From: CAISKJ01 sp046351555
GTDB taxonomy: Bacteria > Myxococcota_A > Polyangia > Polyangiales > Ga0077539
Length of the DNA: 64,000 nucleotides
Reading direction: 5' to 3'
Assembly: GCA_046351555.1 (NCBI GenBank)
Contig: JAXLYI010000050.1
Location: 1-64,000 of the forward strand
Positions 15,166-22,830 of the stretch are shown here, piece by piece. Each line of letters begins with the position of its first letter. The stretch's first letter is position 1. The notes beneath the pieces were generated by a model. The model searched no databases. It saw nothing but the letters and a program-made list of their open reading frames with translations, and was not told the DNA's origin. Made by a program: the position numbers and the translations under genes.

Positions 15166-15536
15166 TGGCCCCCAGGAAGCCGCCCCCCGTCGCGCCGCGG
15201 CGCCCGCCCGCAGCCGCGCCCGACCCGTCGGCCGACTCCCAGCGCGCCCGCGAGGAGGCGTTCATCCGGCGCGAGAGCGGAGCGCCCGCGGATGGTCGCA
15301 ACCATCTGCAACCATCCGCGGATGGTTCCGCGCCGCGCCCGGCCCGCGCGCCGAAGGGGTCGCGGAAGCTCATCGAGCGCGACGGCGGGCGCCTCGTGCG
15401 TCGGCTCCAGGTGTACCTGGCGCCCGACGTGGCCGAGGCGCTCGAGGCGTACGCGCGGGAGAACCACCACGACCTGTCGCACGTCGTGGAGCTCGCCGTC
15501 CGCGCACTCACGGCCGGGGGCAGGCGCCGGCGGTGA
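15165..15536 (+). CDS. RHH-type centromere-binding protein (ParB-like), unit 1
   Basis: GTG at 15165 overlaps the parA stop. The 123-residue product has a long Pro/Ala-rich N-terminus and a C-terminal ribbon-helix-helix domain (RLVRRLQVYLAPDVAEALE, then HDLSHVVELAVRAL). RHH proteins coupled to type Ib ParA bind centromere repeats and repress their operon. Codons about 42-55 are built from GGATGGTT/AACCATCC repeats, and more copies follow the stop, so the gene seems to carry its own binding site. Confidence 0.75.
   Translation: MAPRKPPPVAPRRPPAAAPDPSADSQRAREEAFIRRESGAPADGRNHLQPSADGSAPRPARAPKGSRKLIERDGGRLVRRLQVYLAPDVAEALEAYARENHHDLSHVVELAVRALTAGGRRRR
15291..15327. repeat. Palindromic repeat array inside RHH gene, unit 1 (candidate parS/operator)
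   Basis: GATGGT and ACCATC units alternate here, ending in the perfect 18-bp palindrome AACCATCCGCGGATGGTT at 15310-15327. The same units recur at 15541-15580. They fall in the codons for the disordered N-terminal part of the RHH protein. Confidence 0.7.
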
Positions 15537-15540
15537 GGTC

Positions 15541-15580
15541 GCAACCATCCGCAACCATCCGCGGATGGTTGCAACCATCC
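15541..15580. repeat. Palindromic repeat array after RHH gene, unit 1 (candidate parS/operator)
   Basis: The unit GCAACCATCC occurs at 15541-15550, 15551-15560 and 15571-15580, and inverted at 15563-15572. The segment 15551-15572 is a perfect 22-bp palindrome. It begins four bases after the RHH stop codon. The spacing and symmetry fit an RHH-protein binding array. Confidence 0.7.
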
Positions 15581-15961
15581 ACGCCCTGCAGGACGCCGCA
15601 GAGGTAGGTGCCCCGGTGCCCCCGCGGGTATCCCGGTCGCGCTCGCGCCGGGGCCGCAGGTGCTCGCCCGCCGGGGCGCGGGGTGGGGTCGTCGGCCGAG
15701 GGCGCGATCGGAGCTCCGCTGGAGTCGTTTCGTTCCAGCGATGGGGCGACGCTACCACGACCGGCGACGGGGTCTGCCGCGGGGTGTCACGCGCCACGCG
15801 CGCGGGCACTGCGCTTTTTTCGACACGAAATGAGGCGGGAATTCTCGGGGAAACGCGCGCCCCAGGACGGGGCGCGGGGGCGACCGGGAGCTCCGCAGGC
15901 GCGGGTGGTCGCAGGGGGAGGTTGCGCCGGCGCATCGGGCGATGCGCCGCGGCAACGGGGG
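15581..15961. other. Intergenic region between convergent partition and late operons
   Basis: No convincing gene was found. The stretch separates the rightward RHH gene from the end of the leftward late operon. It holds a possible terminator near 15800-15820 followed by an AT-richer patch to about 15855. I looked for a second copy of the tRNA-Glu 3' end here, as expected if this were a prophage boundary, and did not see one. Confidence 0.5.
15800..15820 (+). terminator. Possible intrinsic terminator of partition operon
   Basis: GCGC at 15800-15803 and GCGC at 15811-15814 could pair around a seven-base loop, followed directly by six T residues at 15815-15820. The stem is short, so support is modest. 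Confidence 0.3.
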
Positions 15962-16849
15962 TCAGGTCGAGAGGGACGTCGCGACCAGGCGAGCGTGGAC
16001 CGCGGGGCGGTCGGCGCCGAGGCCGTCGTCGAGGAACGCGAGCGCGACGTCGCCCTCGCCCGTGAGCGCGGCCGCGGCGCGCCCCGCCTCGCGCTTCTGG
16101 GCGTCGCGCAGGGCGCTGTACTCGTCCTGCCTGTGCCGCGCGCCGTCGTCATCGATGGCGGCGGCCAGGCGCATGAAGGTGCCCACGCGGGCCCGCTCCT
16201 CGAGCGCGCCGAGCTCGGCGGCGTACGCGTTGACGTGCGCGGCCGCGCGCCCGGTGCCCGCGCTCCACGAAATGCAGGCCATCGACCACATCCACAGCGT
16301 GACGAGCTTGAAGTCCTCGCGCCACGCGAGGCGCGGGTCGAGCTTCCGCCGGATCTGCCGCATGTGCCGCAGGAGGTTGGCGATGCCCACCGCGCACTGG
16401 TCTTCGACGGCCTCGTACCAGGCGCCGCCGACCACGGCCTTCCGGCCGAGGATCTTCACGACCTCTTCGGAGTCGGCGAGCTGCACCCACGGGCATTCGG
16501 GGTCGGTCGCGCAGGGCGTCGGGCAGTGCCCGCCCTCGACGCCGTACCAGCCCAACTCGTGGAGGTCGTCCGAGCCGATCGCGCCGTAGCCCTTGGTGGG
16601 GTCGCCCTTGATGAACGGGCGGCGGCCCTTCCGCAGTGCCTCCGCGCGCTCGCGGTCGTCCCCCACGCGCCAGCCGGTGGTGTTGTACGGGTCGCCATTC
16701 GCCGCGAACCCGAGGGCCGCCGCGACCGGCACGCCGGGCAGGCACACCTCGAGGGCCGCGCGCGTGTGCCGCGCGACCTCGCCGCGCGCCATGGTGCGGA
16801 GCTTGGTGCGCTTCGAGCGCGCCCACTCCGCCGGGTCGGCCGAGCCCAT
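15962..16849 (-). CDS. Last late gene; candidate lysis protein (endolysin position), 295 aa
   Basis: ATG at 16847-16849 overlaps the stop of the putative holin gene. The product has no signal peptide and no hydrolase family that I recognise. Conspicuous parts are GFAANGDPYNTTGWRVGDD, CPTPCATDPECPWVQL and a long helical C-terminus. As the final gene after a membrane protein at the end of a late operon, an endolysin role is plausible but rests only on position. Confidence 0.5.
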   Translation of the reverse strand: MGSADPAEWARSKRTKLRTMARGEVARHTRAALEVCLPGVPVAAALGFAANGDPYNTTGWRVGDDRERAEALRKGRRPFIKGDPTKGYGAIGSDDLHELGWYGVEGGHCPTPCATDPECPWVQLADSEEVVKILGRKAVVGGAWYEAVEDQCAVGIANLLRHMRQIRRKLDPRLAWREDFKLVTLWMWSMACISWSAGTGRAAAHVNAYAAELGALEERARVGTFMRLAAAIDDDGARHRQDEYSALRDAQKREAGRAAAALTGEGDVALAFLDDGLGADRPAVHARLVATSLST

Positions 16850-17553
16850 CAGCCGCCGTCCTGGTCGCCCGCGGGGAGCGTCGTCGGGCTCGGGGTTGCG
16901 GCGGGCGTCGCAGCCGTCGGCGGGGGCAGCGCCGGCGGCGAGCTCGGCGCGGGCGGGGGGGCGGGCGCCTGGCCTCCGCTCGAGCGCGGGGTGTCGGCCG
17001 ACACCTCGTCGCGCGGGTTGCCGAGGATGGGGTCGAGATCGGGCGCGCAGATGGCCCGGCGGACGAAGCGCGCGCCGTTCACCACCACCTCGGCGGTCTT
17101 GAGCGCCGCCCCGGCCGCGCCCGCCGCGCCGCCCGAGCAGCCGATGGAGAGCGCCGCGAGCAGCACGAGGGCCGCGAGGCCGCCCGCGCGCGCCGCGGCC
17201 ACCGCGCCGCTCGCCAGCGCGGCGCCCCAGCGCGGGGCCGCGAGGGCGAGCAGCCCGACGACGCCGAGGCCCGCGGCGACGCCCGCCCGGGCGCCGGCCT
17301 GGCGGAGGCCCGTGCCGACGCCGAGCAGCGCGCCGATCGCGACGACGGCCTCGATGCCGCCGATCTTGCCGGCGAGGCACAGCACGGTGATCGCGATCAC
17401 CCCGACGATGTCGCCGAGGCGGTCGAGCAGCTGCACGGACGCGGGCGGGCGGCCGGGGGCCGCGGGCGAGGCCTGCGCGGGGGCGGGCGGGGGCGGGGCG
17501 ATCGTGGCGCGCGCGGCGTCGGCCGCGGCGCCGTCGGGCGTCGTGTCGTTCAT
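16849..17553 (-). CDS. Multi-span membrane protein, candidate holin
   Basis: ATG at 17551-17553 follows GGAGATC. After a Pro/Ala-rich start, the protein has hydrophobic segments around IVGVIAITVLCLAGKIGG, VVAIGALLGVGTGL, GVAAGLGVVGLLALAA and LAALVLLAALSIGCSGG, then a hydrophilic Pro-rich tail. Length (234 aa) is long for a holin, but number of segments and place before the last late gene fit. The IGCSGG spot resembles a lipobox but lies too deep in the protein for a normal signal peptide. Confidence 0.5.
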   Translation of the reverse strand: MNDTTPDGAAADAARATIAPPPPAPAQASPAAPGRPPASVQLLDRLGDIVGVIAITVLCLAGKIGGIEAVVAIGALLGVGTGLRQAGARAGVAAGLGVVGLLALAAPRWGAALASGAVAAARAGGLAALVLLAALSIGCSGGAAGAAGAALKTAEVVVNGARFVRRAICAPDLDPILGNPRDEVSADTPRSSGGQAPAPPPAPSSPPALPPPTAATPAATPSPTTLPAGDQDGG

Positions 17554-17616
17554 CGGGATCTCCAGTCGGTGAGAGGGCCCGGCCGACGTCGTCGACGACG
17601 TCGCTCCGGAGCGAAT

Positions 17617-17634
17617 TAGTTCGGTGCCGAACAA
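17617..17634. repeat. Palindrome GTTCGGTGCCGAAC, late-operon distal copy
   Basis: The 14-base core GTTCGGTGCCGAAC at 17619-17632 is identical to the core of the palindrome at 38898-38917. This copy lies between the LamG-fibre gene and the putative holin. There is no T-run, so simple intrinsic termination is unlikely. Confidence 0.5.
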
Positions 17635-17665
17635 CCGCCGTTGCAGTTGTCGTCGAGCGGCCGCG

Positions 17666-18475
17666 TCAGGCGACGCCGTGCGCGGCGCGCGCGTGGGCCA
17701 TCACCCGGGCCCATTCCGCGTCCGTCAGCGCGTGGTCGTAGATGGCCAGCTCCATGATGCGGAATGCCGTGCGCTCGCCGCCGTACAGGGAGCGCCCGAG
17801 ATGCAGCGCGGTGGAGCCGGTGGCGAGCGTGACGGCGCCGGCCGCGACGGGGACTCCGTCGACCCACAGGCGGCGCGTGGTCCCGTCGTAGGCGTGGCCG
17901 AGGACGACGCCCCGGCGGTGGCGGGGTGCGTCGGCTGCGGAGCTGGCGAGCTCCGACTGGTAGTCGAGGCAGTACCAGACGGTCGGGTTGCACCCGAGGC
18001 CGCGGGCCTGCGTCGGGCCTCCCGTCCCGTACTGCACGATGTGGGAGAACGACCCGTTGTCTTTCGCCCGGCTCACGACCGCCACGAGCGTGCCGGCGGC
18101 CGCGCCCGACGGCAGGAACACCGGCGCGGCGATGGACATCTCGTCGTCGCTGCCATCGAACTCCACCGCCGCCCGGCCGCTCGGTGACCCGGTCGCGCGG
18201 AAGGTCGGGCGGGCGCTGCCCGAGGCCGTGAGGTTGCCGGGCGTCCCCGCGACGGGCGCCCACGTGCCGACGGACGCGCCGTCAGCGAGGGCGAGCGAGC
18301 TCGCGCGCCAGAGCGCCACGAGGCCCGACGAGGGCATCCCGGGGTCGCCGGCGACGCCCAGGGCGGTCACCAGGTCGGCGGCCGCCTCCGCGTCGCCCGC
18401 GAAGGCGTCGGCGATGTCCGCGGCGTCGGGGGCGCCGCCCGCGGGCGTGTCGTTGATGGTGAAGCCGCCGGCCAT
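17666..18475 (-). CDS. LamG/concanavalin-like tail fibre or receptor-binding protein
   Basis: ATG at 18473-18475 gives 269 residues. From about residue 50 the sequence has the look of a LamG domain: LVALWRASSLALADGASVG, AAVEFDGSDDEMSI, then a beta-rich end with YDHALTDAEWARV, a motif common in LamG-type proteins. Such domains bind carbohydrate and are frequent at phage fibre tips. It is the last of three fibre-region genes after the baseplate. Confidence 0.7.
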   Translation of the reverse strand: MAGGFTINDTPAGGAPDAADIADAFAGDAEAAADLVTALGVAGDPGMPSSGLVALWRASSLALADGASVGTWAPVAGTPGNLTASGSARPTFRATGSPSGRAAVEFDGSDDEMSIAAPVFLPSGAAAGTLVAVVSRAKDNGSFSHIVQYGTGGPTQARGLGCNPTVWYCLDYQSELASSAADAPRHRRGVVLGHAYDGTTRRLWVDGVPVAAGAVTLATGSTALHLGRSLYGGERTAFRIMELAIYDHALTDAEWARVMAHARAAHGVA

Positions 18476-18477
18476 GG

Positions 18478-18813
18478 CTACCTCGTCCCCGCGAGCCAGA
18501 GGGCCGCCGTGGCGCCGTCGGCGTCGGCGGTGAGCTCGACGTCGAGCTCCTGCGCGCAGTCCTCGGAGTCGGGCACCACCGCCAGCACGGCGCCCGGCGC
18601 GAGGGGGAGGCCCGCGGCGACGCTCACCCACGCCGACGGCGGCCCCGCGGCGTGCGTGCGCCGCCGCAGCCGGATGGCCGTGATGTTCTTGGCTCCGTCG
18701 GTGTTGTGGACGTGGAGCCGCCACGCCTTCGAGTGCGCGAGCGGGAGCGTGGAGACGACGGGCGAAGTGTTGGCAGTCGCGGCCTGGTTGCGGACGTCGG
18801 TGGCGAGGGCCAT
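18478..18813 (-). CDS. Tail-associated small protein, 111 aa
   Basis: ATG at 18811-18813 starts MALATDVRNQAATANTSPVV. The pattern is beta-rich (KAWRLHVHN, AITAIRLRRRTH, AALWLAG). It lies between two fibre-like genes with gaps of two bases, so it is probably a fibre or fibre-accessory protein. Confidence 0.55.
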   Translation of the reverse strand: MALATDVRNQAATANTSPVVSTLPLAHSKAWRLHVHNTDGAKNITAIRLRRRTHAAGPPSAWVSVAAGLPLAPGAVLAVVPDSEDCAQELDVELTADADGATAALWLAGTR

Positions 18814-18815
18814 GG

Positions 18816-19715
18816 TCACTCCTTCCAGCCGTAGGCGAAGAGGCCGACGGAGACGTCCGCGTAGCTCGCGGCGTTCTCCCGCCGGTACTCCACGATGCGG
18901 GCGCTCGAGGTCTCGAGCTCGAAGGCGAGCGCGGCGGCCCCGTCCTGCGAAGCGCCCGCCGGCGGGCAGTGCACGTCGACGCGGTACCCGGTCTCGCCGT
19001 CCGTCCTGAACTGCACGTTGCCCCAGTTCGCGTTGTCGGTGTTGGTCACCACCGCGTAGAGCCGCGCGATGCGCGCGTGCGGCGGCAGCAGCGCCGACAG
19101 GTCGACGTTGGTGAACGCGGTCGCCGCCGGCGTGCCCCCGGGCGTCGCGTTGAGCGCGCGGACCGCCGTCCCCGCGGCCGAGAGCCGGAAGGTGTAGACC
19201 CCGCCGACCGCGCGCATCGGGATCGGCGCGCCCGCCGAGTCGGTGATGAAGGTGCCGTAGTAGCGCCGGGTGTTGTCGGTGCTCTTGAGCGTCCGCGCGC
19301 CGTTGGGCGCGACGTCGGAGACCTCCCAGGCCAGGTTGCCCGCGTTGCGGTAGGCGTAGACGTACCAGGCCTTCGCGGCCGCCCCGAGGTCGTTGCCGCC
19401 CACGTGGGCCTGCGTCACCGTCCCCGTCCCGCCCGCGTAGGAGTGCACGTAGGAGCCCCCGCCGGAGTCGCGCAGGACCACGGACGCGATCGGGCCCACG
19501 TCGATCGCGAACGACGTCCGGCTCCCGCCCGTCTGCACGTTGAGCTCGCGCGGCGAGTCGAGGAAGGTGAAGAGGGGCCCGTCGATGATCCCGCCCACGC
19601 GGTCGAGGAGGGCCTGGAAGGGCGTCCGCACGGAGAGCGCCGTCCGGGGCTCGCCGGAGGCGGGCACCACCACGGAGGCGTTGAGGTTCGGGCTCGGGGT
19701 GAGGGTCGCGGTCAT
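18816..19715 (-). CDS. Putative tail fibre protein, 299 aa
   Basis: The protein is Gly/Ala/Thr-rich and beta-strand-rich throughout (GGSYVHSYAGGTGTVTQAHV, YYGTFITDSAGAPIPM). It sits directly after the baseplate protein gene 19719-20390, where fibre genes are expected. No conserved enzyme motif is visible. Assignment is by context and composition. Confidence 0.6.
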   Translation of the reverse strand: MTATLTPSPNLNASVVVPASGEPRTALSVRTPFQALLDRVGGIIDGPLFTFLDSPRELNVQTGGSRTSFAIDVGPIASVVLRDSGGGSYVHSYAGGTGTVTQAHVGGNDLGAAAKAWYVYAYRNAGNLAWEVSDVAPNGARTLKSTDNTRRYYGTFITDSAGAPIPMRAVGGVYTFRLSAAGTAVRALNATPGGTPAATAFTNVDLSALLPPHARIARLYAVVTNTDNANWGNVQFRTDGETGYRVDVHCPPAGASQDGAAALAFELETSSARIVEYRRENAASYADVSVGLFAYGWKE

Positions 19716-19718
19716 CGG

Positions 19719-20390
19719 TCAGATCTCCAGGTCGGTGAAGGTCGCGGCGTCGTCGGCCCAGACGCCGTTGTCGAAGGGCTCGTCGGGGCCCCACACGTCC
19801 CCGTCCCCGTCGCCGAAGAGCAGGCGCACGTGGCCGAGGTCGCGGGCGTTGGTCTGCGCGCGCAGGAGGCGGGCGATCCGCGACACCTCCGCGGGCGTCG
19901 CGTCGGTGTCCCAGGTGCCCCCGTCGTCCCAGTTGCCCGCGCCGTCCCAGAGGTCGAGCGCGTAGCCGTGGGCGGCCTCGGGCAGCACGAGCCACCACCG
20001 GGCCCACCGCGAGGCGTCGCCGTCGGGCGGGGCGTCGGGGAGCCACTCCCGCGTGGAGCGGAGCGAGTAGCCCTCCCAGCCGAGCAGGGACGCGGCGAGC
20101 TCGAGCCCGTCCTTCGTCCCCGCCAGCTTCCACACGTCGAAGAGCACCGCGAGCCGGGCGCGCTGCGCGGTCGCGCCCTCGCCGGGCAGCCCCTCGAGGC
20201 GGCCGTCGGCGAGCAGGTAGGGCAGGGCGTCGACGGGCGCGGACGGCCCGAAGCCGGCCCTCACCGCGTCCTTCGCGCCGTCGAGCACGCGGTCGGCGGC
20301 CGCGCCGTGCTTCGCGCCCCACGCGAGGCCCCAAAGGCCGCGCAGGAACGTCGGGAACAGCCCCGGCAGGTACTCTTCGAACTTCGCCAC
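19719..20390 (-). CDS. Baseplate/tail protein (Mu gp48 / P2 gpI position)
   Basis: The 223-residue protein starts MAKFEEYLPGLFPTFLRG, contains LLADGRLEGLPGEGATAQRA and KDGLELAASLLGWEGY, and resembles phage tail protein I / gp48-type proteins that link baseplate and fibres. In Mu-like phages this gene directly follows the J-type baseplate gene. Here a divergent lipoprotein gene (20435-21298) is inserted between the two. Confidence 0.65.
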   Translation of the reverse strand: MAKFEEYLPGLFPTFLRGLWGLAWGAKHGAAADRVLDGAKDAVRAGFGPSAPVDALPYLLADGRLEGLPGEGATAQRARLAVLFDVWKLAGTKDGLELAASLLGWEGYSLRSTREWLPDAPPDGDASRWARWWLVLPEAAHGYALDLWDGAGNWDDGGTWDTDATPAEVSRIARLLRAQTNARDLGHVRLLFGDGDGDVWGPDEPFDNGVWADDAATFTDLEI

Positions 20391-20434
20391 GGGGAGCTCC
20401 TCACGGGGCCGCGGAGCGGGTACCGTCCCGCCCG

Positions 20435-21298
20435 ATGCGACCCCTCTGCTTTGCGCTCATGCTCTCGGCCTGCGGAAGCGACCCGGCGCCCGTGCCAGGC
20501 GCCGACGCCGCCCCGGACGTTGCCCAGGACGTCGCCGCCGACCGCGCCGAGGCCTCGGCCGACGCCACCCCCCGCTGCAGCTCGCCGGGCACCGGTTCGA
20601 ACTGCATGTGCGGCGCGGCGCAGGGTCGCCACATCTGCCTGCCCGGCGGGGGGTACACGCCGTGCGAGTGCCCCGATGCGGGCACCACCGACGCCGCGAC
20701 GGCAGAGGACCTCCCAGCGCCCGATGCCACCGTGGATGGCGGGTGTGGCAACACCTCCGCCGACCTGATGAACTGCGGTGCTTGCGGTCGGCGGTGCGAG
20801 TTCCCGAATGCGACGCCCACCTGCAACGCCGCTCGCTGCGAAATCGGCGCGTGCGCGCTGGGCTTTGCCGACTGCGACGGTACCAACGCCAACGGCTGCG
20901 AGACGGACACGTCGGAAGCTGCCAACTGCGGCGCCTGCCGCAACCGCTGCCCGATGGCAGGTCGATGCTCAGGCGGGCGATGCGAAACGACCATCTGCGC
21001 CGCGGGAACCGTGTGGTGCTTCGACGCCTGCGAGGATCTCTCCGTGGGGAGAGGGGTTCCGGCGCGGAACTGCGGCGCGTGCGGTCGGTCGTGCGCGAAT
21101 GGGGAGGCGTGCGTCGGCGGGCGATGCACGAACCCCTGCCCCAGCGGCCGCTTGTACTGCGAGGGCAACCCCGACCTGTCGGTGGCCTGCGTCAACGTCG
21201 CCATCGGCGCGCGGATGTCGGGCGGCGTGGCGCACTGCGGGCGCTGCAACAACAACTGCTTTGCCCCGCTCACATGCGTGGACGGCGTGTGTCGGTGA
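20435..21298 (+). CDS. Cys-rich lipoprotein moron inserted in baseplate operon
   Basis: The 287-residue product starts MRPLCFALMLSACGSD, a lipoprotein signal with lipobox, then an Ala/Asp/Pro-rich linker. Repeats such as NCGACGRRC, ADCDG.N.NGCETDT and NCGACRNRC follow. The same repeats fill the N-terminal half of the chromosomal lipoprotein at 59126-63073. The gene lies antisense in the middle of the late operon, six bases from the J-type baseplate gene, and has lower third-codon GC. It looks like host-derived cargo, probably expressed in the lysogen and exposed at the cell surface. Confidence 0.8.
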   Translation: MRPLCFALMLSACGSDPAPVPGADAAPDVAQDVAADRAEASADATPRCSSPGTGSNCMCGAAQGRHICLPGGGYTPCECPDAGTTDAATAEDLPAPDATVDGGCGNTSADLMNCGACGRRCEFPNATPTCNAARCEIGACALGFADCDGTNANGCETDTSEAANCGACRNRCPMAGRCSGGRCETTICAAGTVWCFDACEDLSVGRGVPARNCGACGRSCANGEACVGGRCTNPCPSGRLYCEGNPDLSVACVNVAIGARMSGGVAHCGRCNNNCFAPLTCVDGVCR

Positions 21299-21304
21299 CC
21301 TGCC

Positions 21305-22435
21305 TCACACCGGCTCCCAGTTGCTCGCGTCGGCGATGTTCGAGGTGATGATCTCGATCACCTCGCGATTCGTCGTCGCGGTGTCGCCGCTCGGAGAGGC
21401 GAGGTCGACGTCCGTCACGCCCTCCGCCGCGTAGATCGCGCGGTACACGGCGCCCAGGTCCAACGTCTGACCGATCTCCAGGGAGGCGGCGAGGGCCGCC
21501 AGGGCATCTACAGCCTTCGTCCTGTTCGCGTTGGTGTTGTAGGCCGCGCGGACGTAGATCGTCGCGCTCGGGGTCACCTGCACCGCGGTCGCGTTGGTGA
21601 TCGTGGGCGTGTCCGTGTACGCCTTGCGGGCCTGCACCGCGACGTACGCGCGGACGTCGCCGAGGGGGGTGGGCGACAGCGGCCCGTCGGCGCCCGCGAC
21701 CACGACCTCGAAGGTGCCGTCGCCGGCGGGCGCGATCCACCCGACGCGCGTCACGCCGGCGTTGGTCACGCCGTCGGCGAGCGTCGCGTTGAGCAGGTGG
21801 TACAGGTAGAAATCCCGCGTGGCGCCGGCCGCGAGCGTCGCCCACCGCGCGCGGCAGCGCGTGCGGAGCTCGCCGTCGGTCTCCTCGTTGCGCGCCCGCG
21901 TTGACAGCGCGCCGGCGCTGATGGAGAGCCCCGCCACCGCGGGCGTCACCAGGATCGTCGGCACCGTGTTGCCCGCGATGCCGGCGGTCTCCGCTTGCAC
22001 CGTGATCGGGGTGGAGCCCGACGCGGGCACGGTCACGTTGGAGGTGTTGGTGCTGCGGTAGCGCACCGCGCCGGCCGCGGTCGTGAGCAGGAGCTGCCCG
22101 GGCGTGATCGTGACCGGGGAGCCGGCGCCGTTGTTGAGCGTGAAGGTGTGCCGCGCGAAGGTGGCGGCGATGCGCGTGAGGGAGAAGCGGCCGAACGCGT
22201 GCAGCGTCAGCCAGGCGCCGGTGGCGGTGTCGAGGAACGCGGCCGCGCCCACTTGCGCGACGAGTCCCCAGAGCACGGCGAGCGTCGCGGCGAACGCGAA
22301 CACCAGCACGCGCGGCACGCTGCCGGGCTGCCACGCGGTCACGGGGAAGCCCGCGGCGGTGAGGGCCGCGAGGATGTCGTCGGCGATCTGGTCGCGGGTG
22401 CGAGGGCTGAGGAGTTCGGCGACGGTGAGGCTCAT
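21305..22435 (-). CDS. Baseplate J-like protein (Mu gp47 type)
   Basis: The 376-residue protein starts MSLTVAELLSPRTRDQIADD and has the long central block of baseplate J family proteins, with AAAFLDTATGAWLTLHA, TAGIAGNTVPTI and GLSISAGALSTRARNEETD. The family forms the wedge ring of contractile-tail baseplates. The start overlaps the stop of the gp46-like gene, as in other Mu-like phages. Confidence 0.88.
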   Translation of the reverse strand: MSLTVAELLSPRTRDQIADDILAALTAAGFPVTAWQPGSVPRVLVFAFAATLAVLWGLVAQVGAAAFLDTATGAWLTLHAFGRFSLTRIAATFARHTFTLNNGAGSPVTITPGQLLLTTAAGAVRYRSTNTSNVTVPASGSTPITVQAETAGIAGNTVPTILVTPAVAGLSISAGALSTRARNEETDGELRTRCRARWATLAAGATRDFYLYHLLNATLADGVTNAGVTRVGWIAPAGDGTFEVVVAGADGPLSPTPLGDVRAYVAVQARKAYTDTPTITNATAVQVTPSATIYVRAAYNTNANRTKAVDALAALAASLEIGQTLDLGAVYRAIYAAEGVTDVDLASPSGDTATTNREVIEIITSNIADASNWEPV

Positions 22436-22830
22436 GCGGCGCTCCGGTCGATGAGGAGGTCGGCGGACACCGCCGAGACGGCCAGCGTCAGGCGGAACGG
22501 GCCCTCGGCGGTGAGCACGTCGGCGACGACGACGAGGGCGCCGAGGGCGGCGTCGAACGTCACCGCCGCGCGGGCGCGCCGCACGCGCTCGTCCTTGGCG
22601 AGCTCGGCCTCCACCTCGGCGACGATGGCGCCGGGGCTGGGGTCGTCGTCGTTGAGGTGCGCGCGCACGTCGTAGCCGTACGCGGGGTCGTCGACGAGCG
22701 AGCCGCGCGGGGTCACGAGGCGCCGGCCGAGGGCCTCGCCGAGGGCGGCCGCGCCGTCGACGAAGGTGAAGTAGGGGTCGAGGTCGAGCAGCCCGGGCGT
22801 GTGCAGGTCGGAGCCGAAGTCGGTGGTCAC
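22432..22830 (-). CDS. Baseplate wedge protein, gp46/gp25-like
   Basis: A GTG at 22828-22830 overlaps the stop of the spike gene. The 132-residue product contains GSLVDDPAYGYDVRAHLND and VEAELAKDERVRRARA, the usual layout of gp46/gp25-type wedge proteins in which a helical N-terminal part is followed by strands. Gene order spike, gp46, gp47 is as in Mu. Confidence 0.75.
   Translation of the reverse strand: MTTDFGSDLHTPGLLDLDPYFTFVDGAAALGEALGRRLVTPRGSLVDDPAYGYDVRAHLNDDDPSPGAIVAEVEAELAKDERVRRARAAVTFDAALGALVVVADVLTAEGPFRLTLAVSAVSADLLIDRSAA

Noticed and set aside
15581..15961. A prophage boundary (attL of unit 2) in this gap.
   Set aside because: No copy of the tRNA-Glu 3' end or of the tRNA-Lys core was found here by reading both strands.
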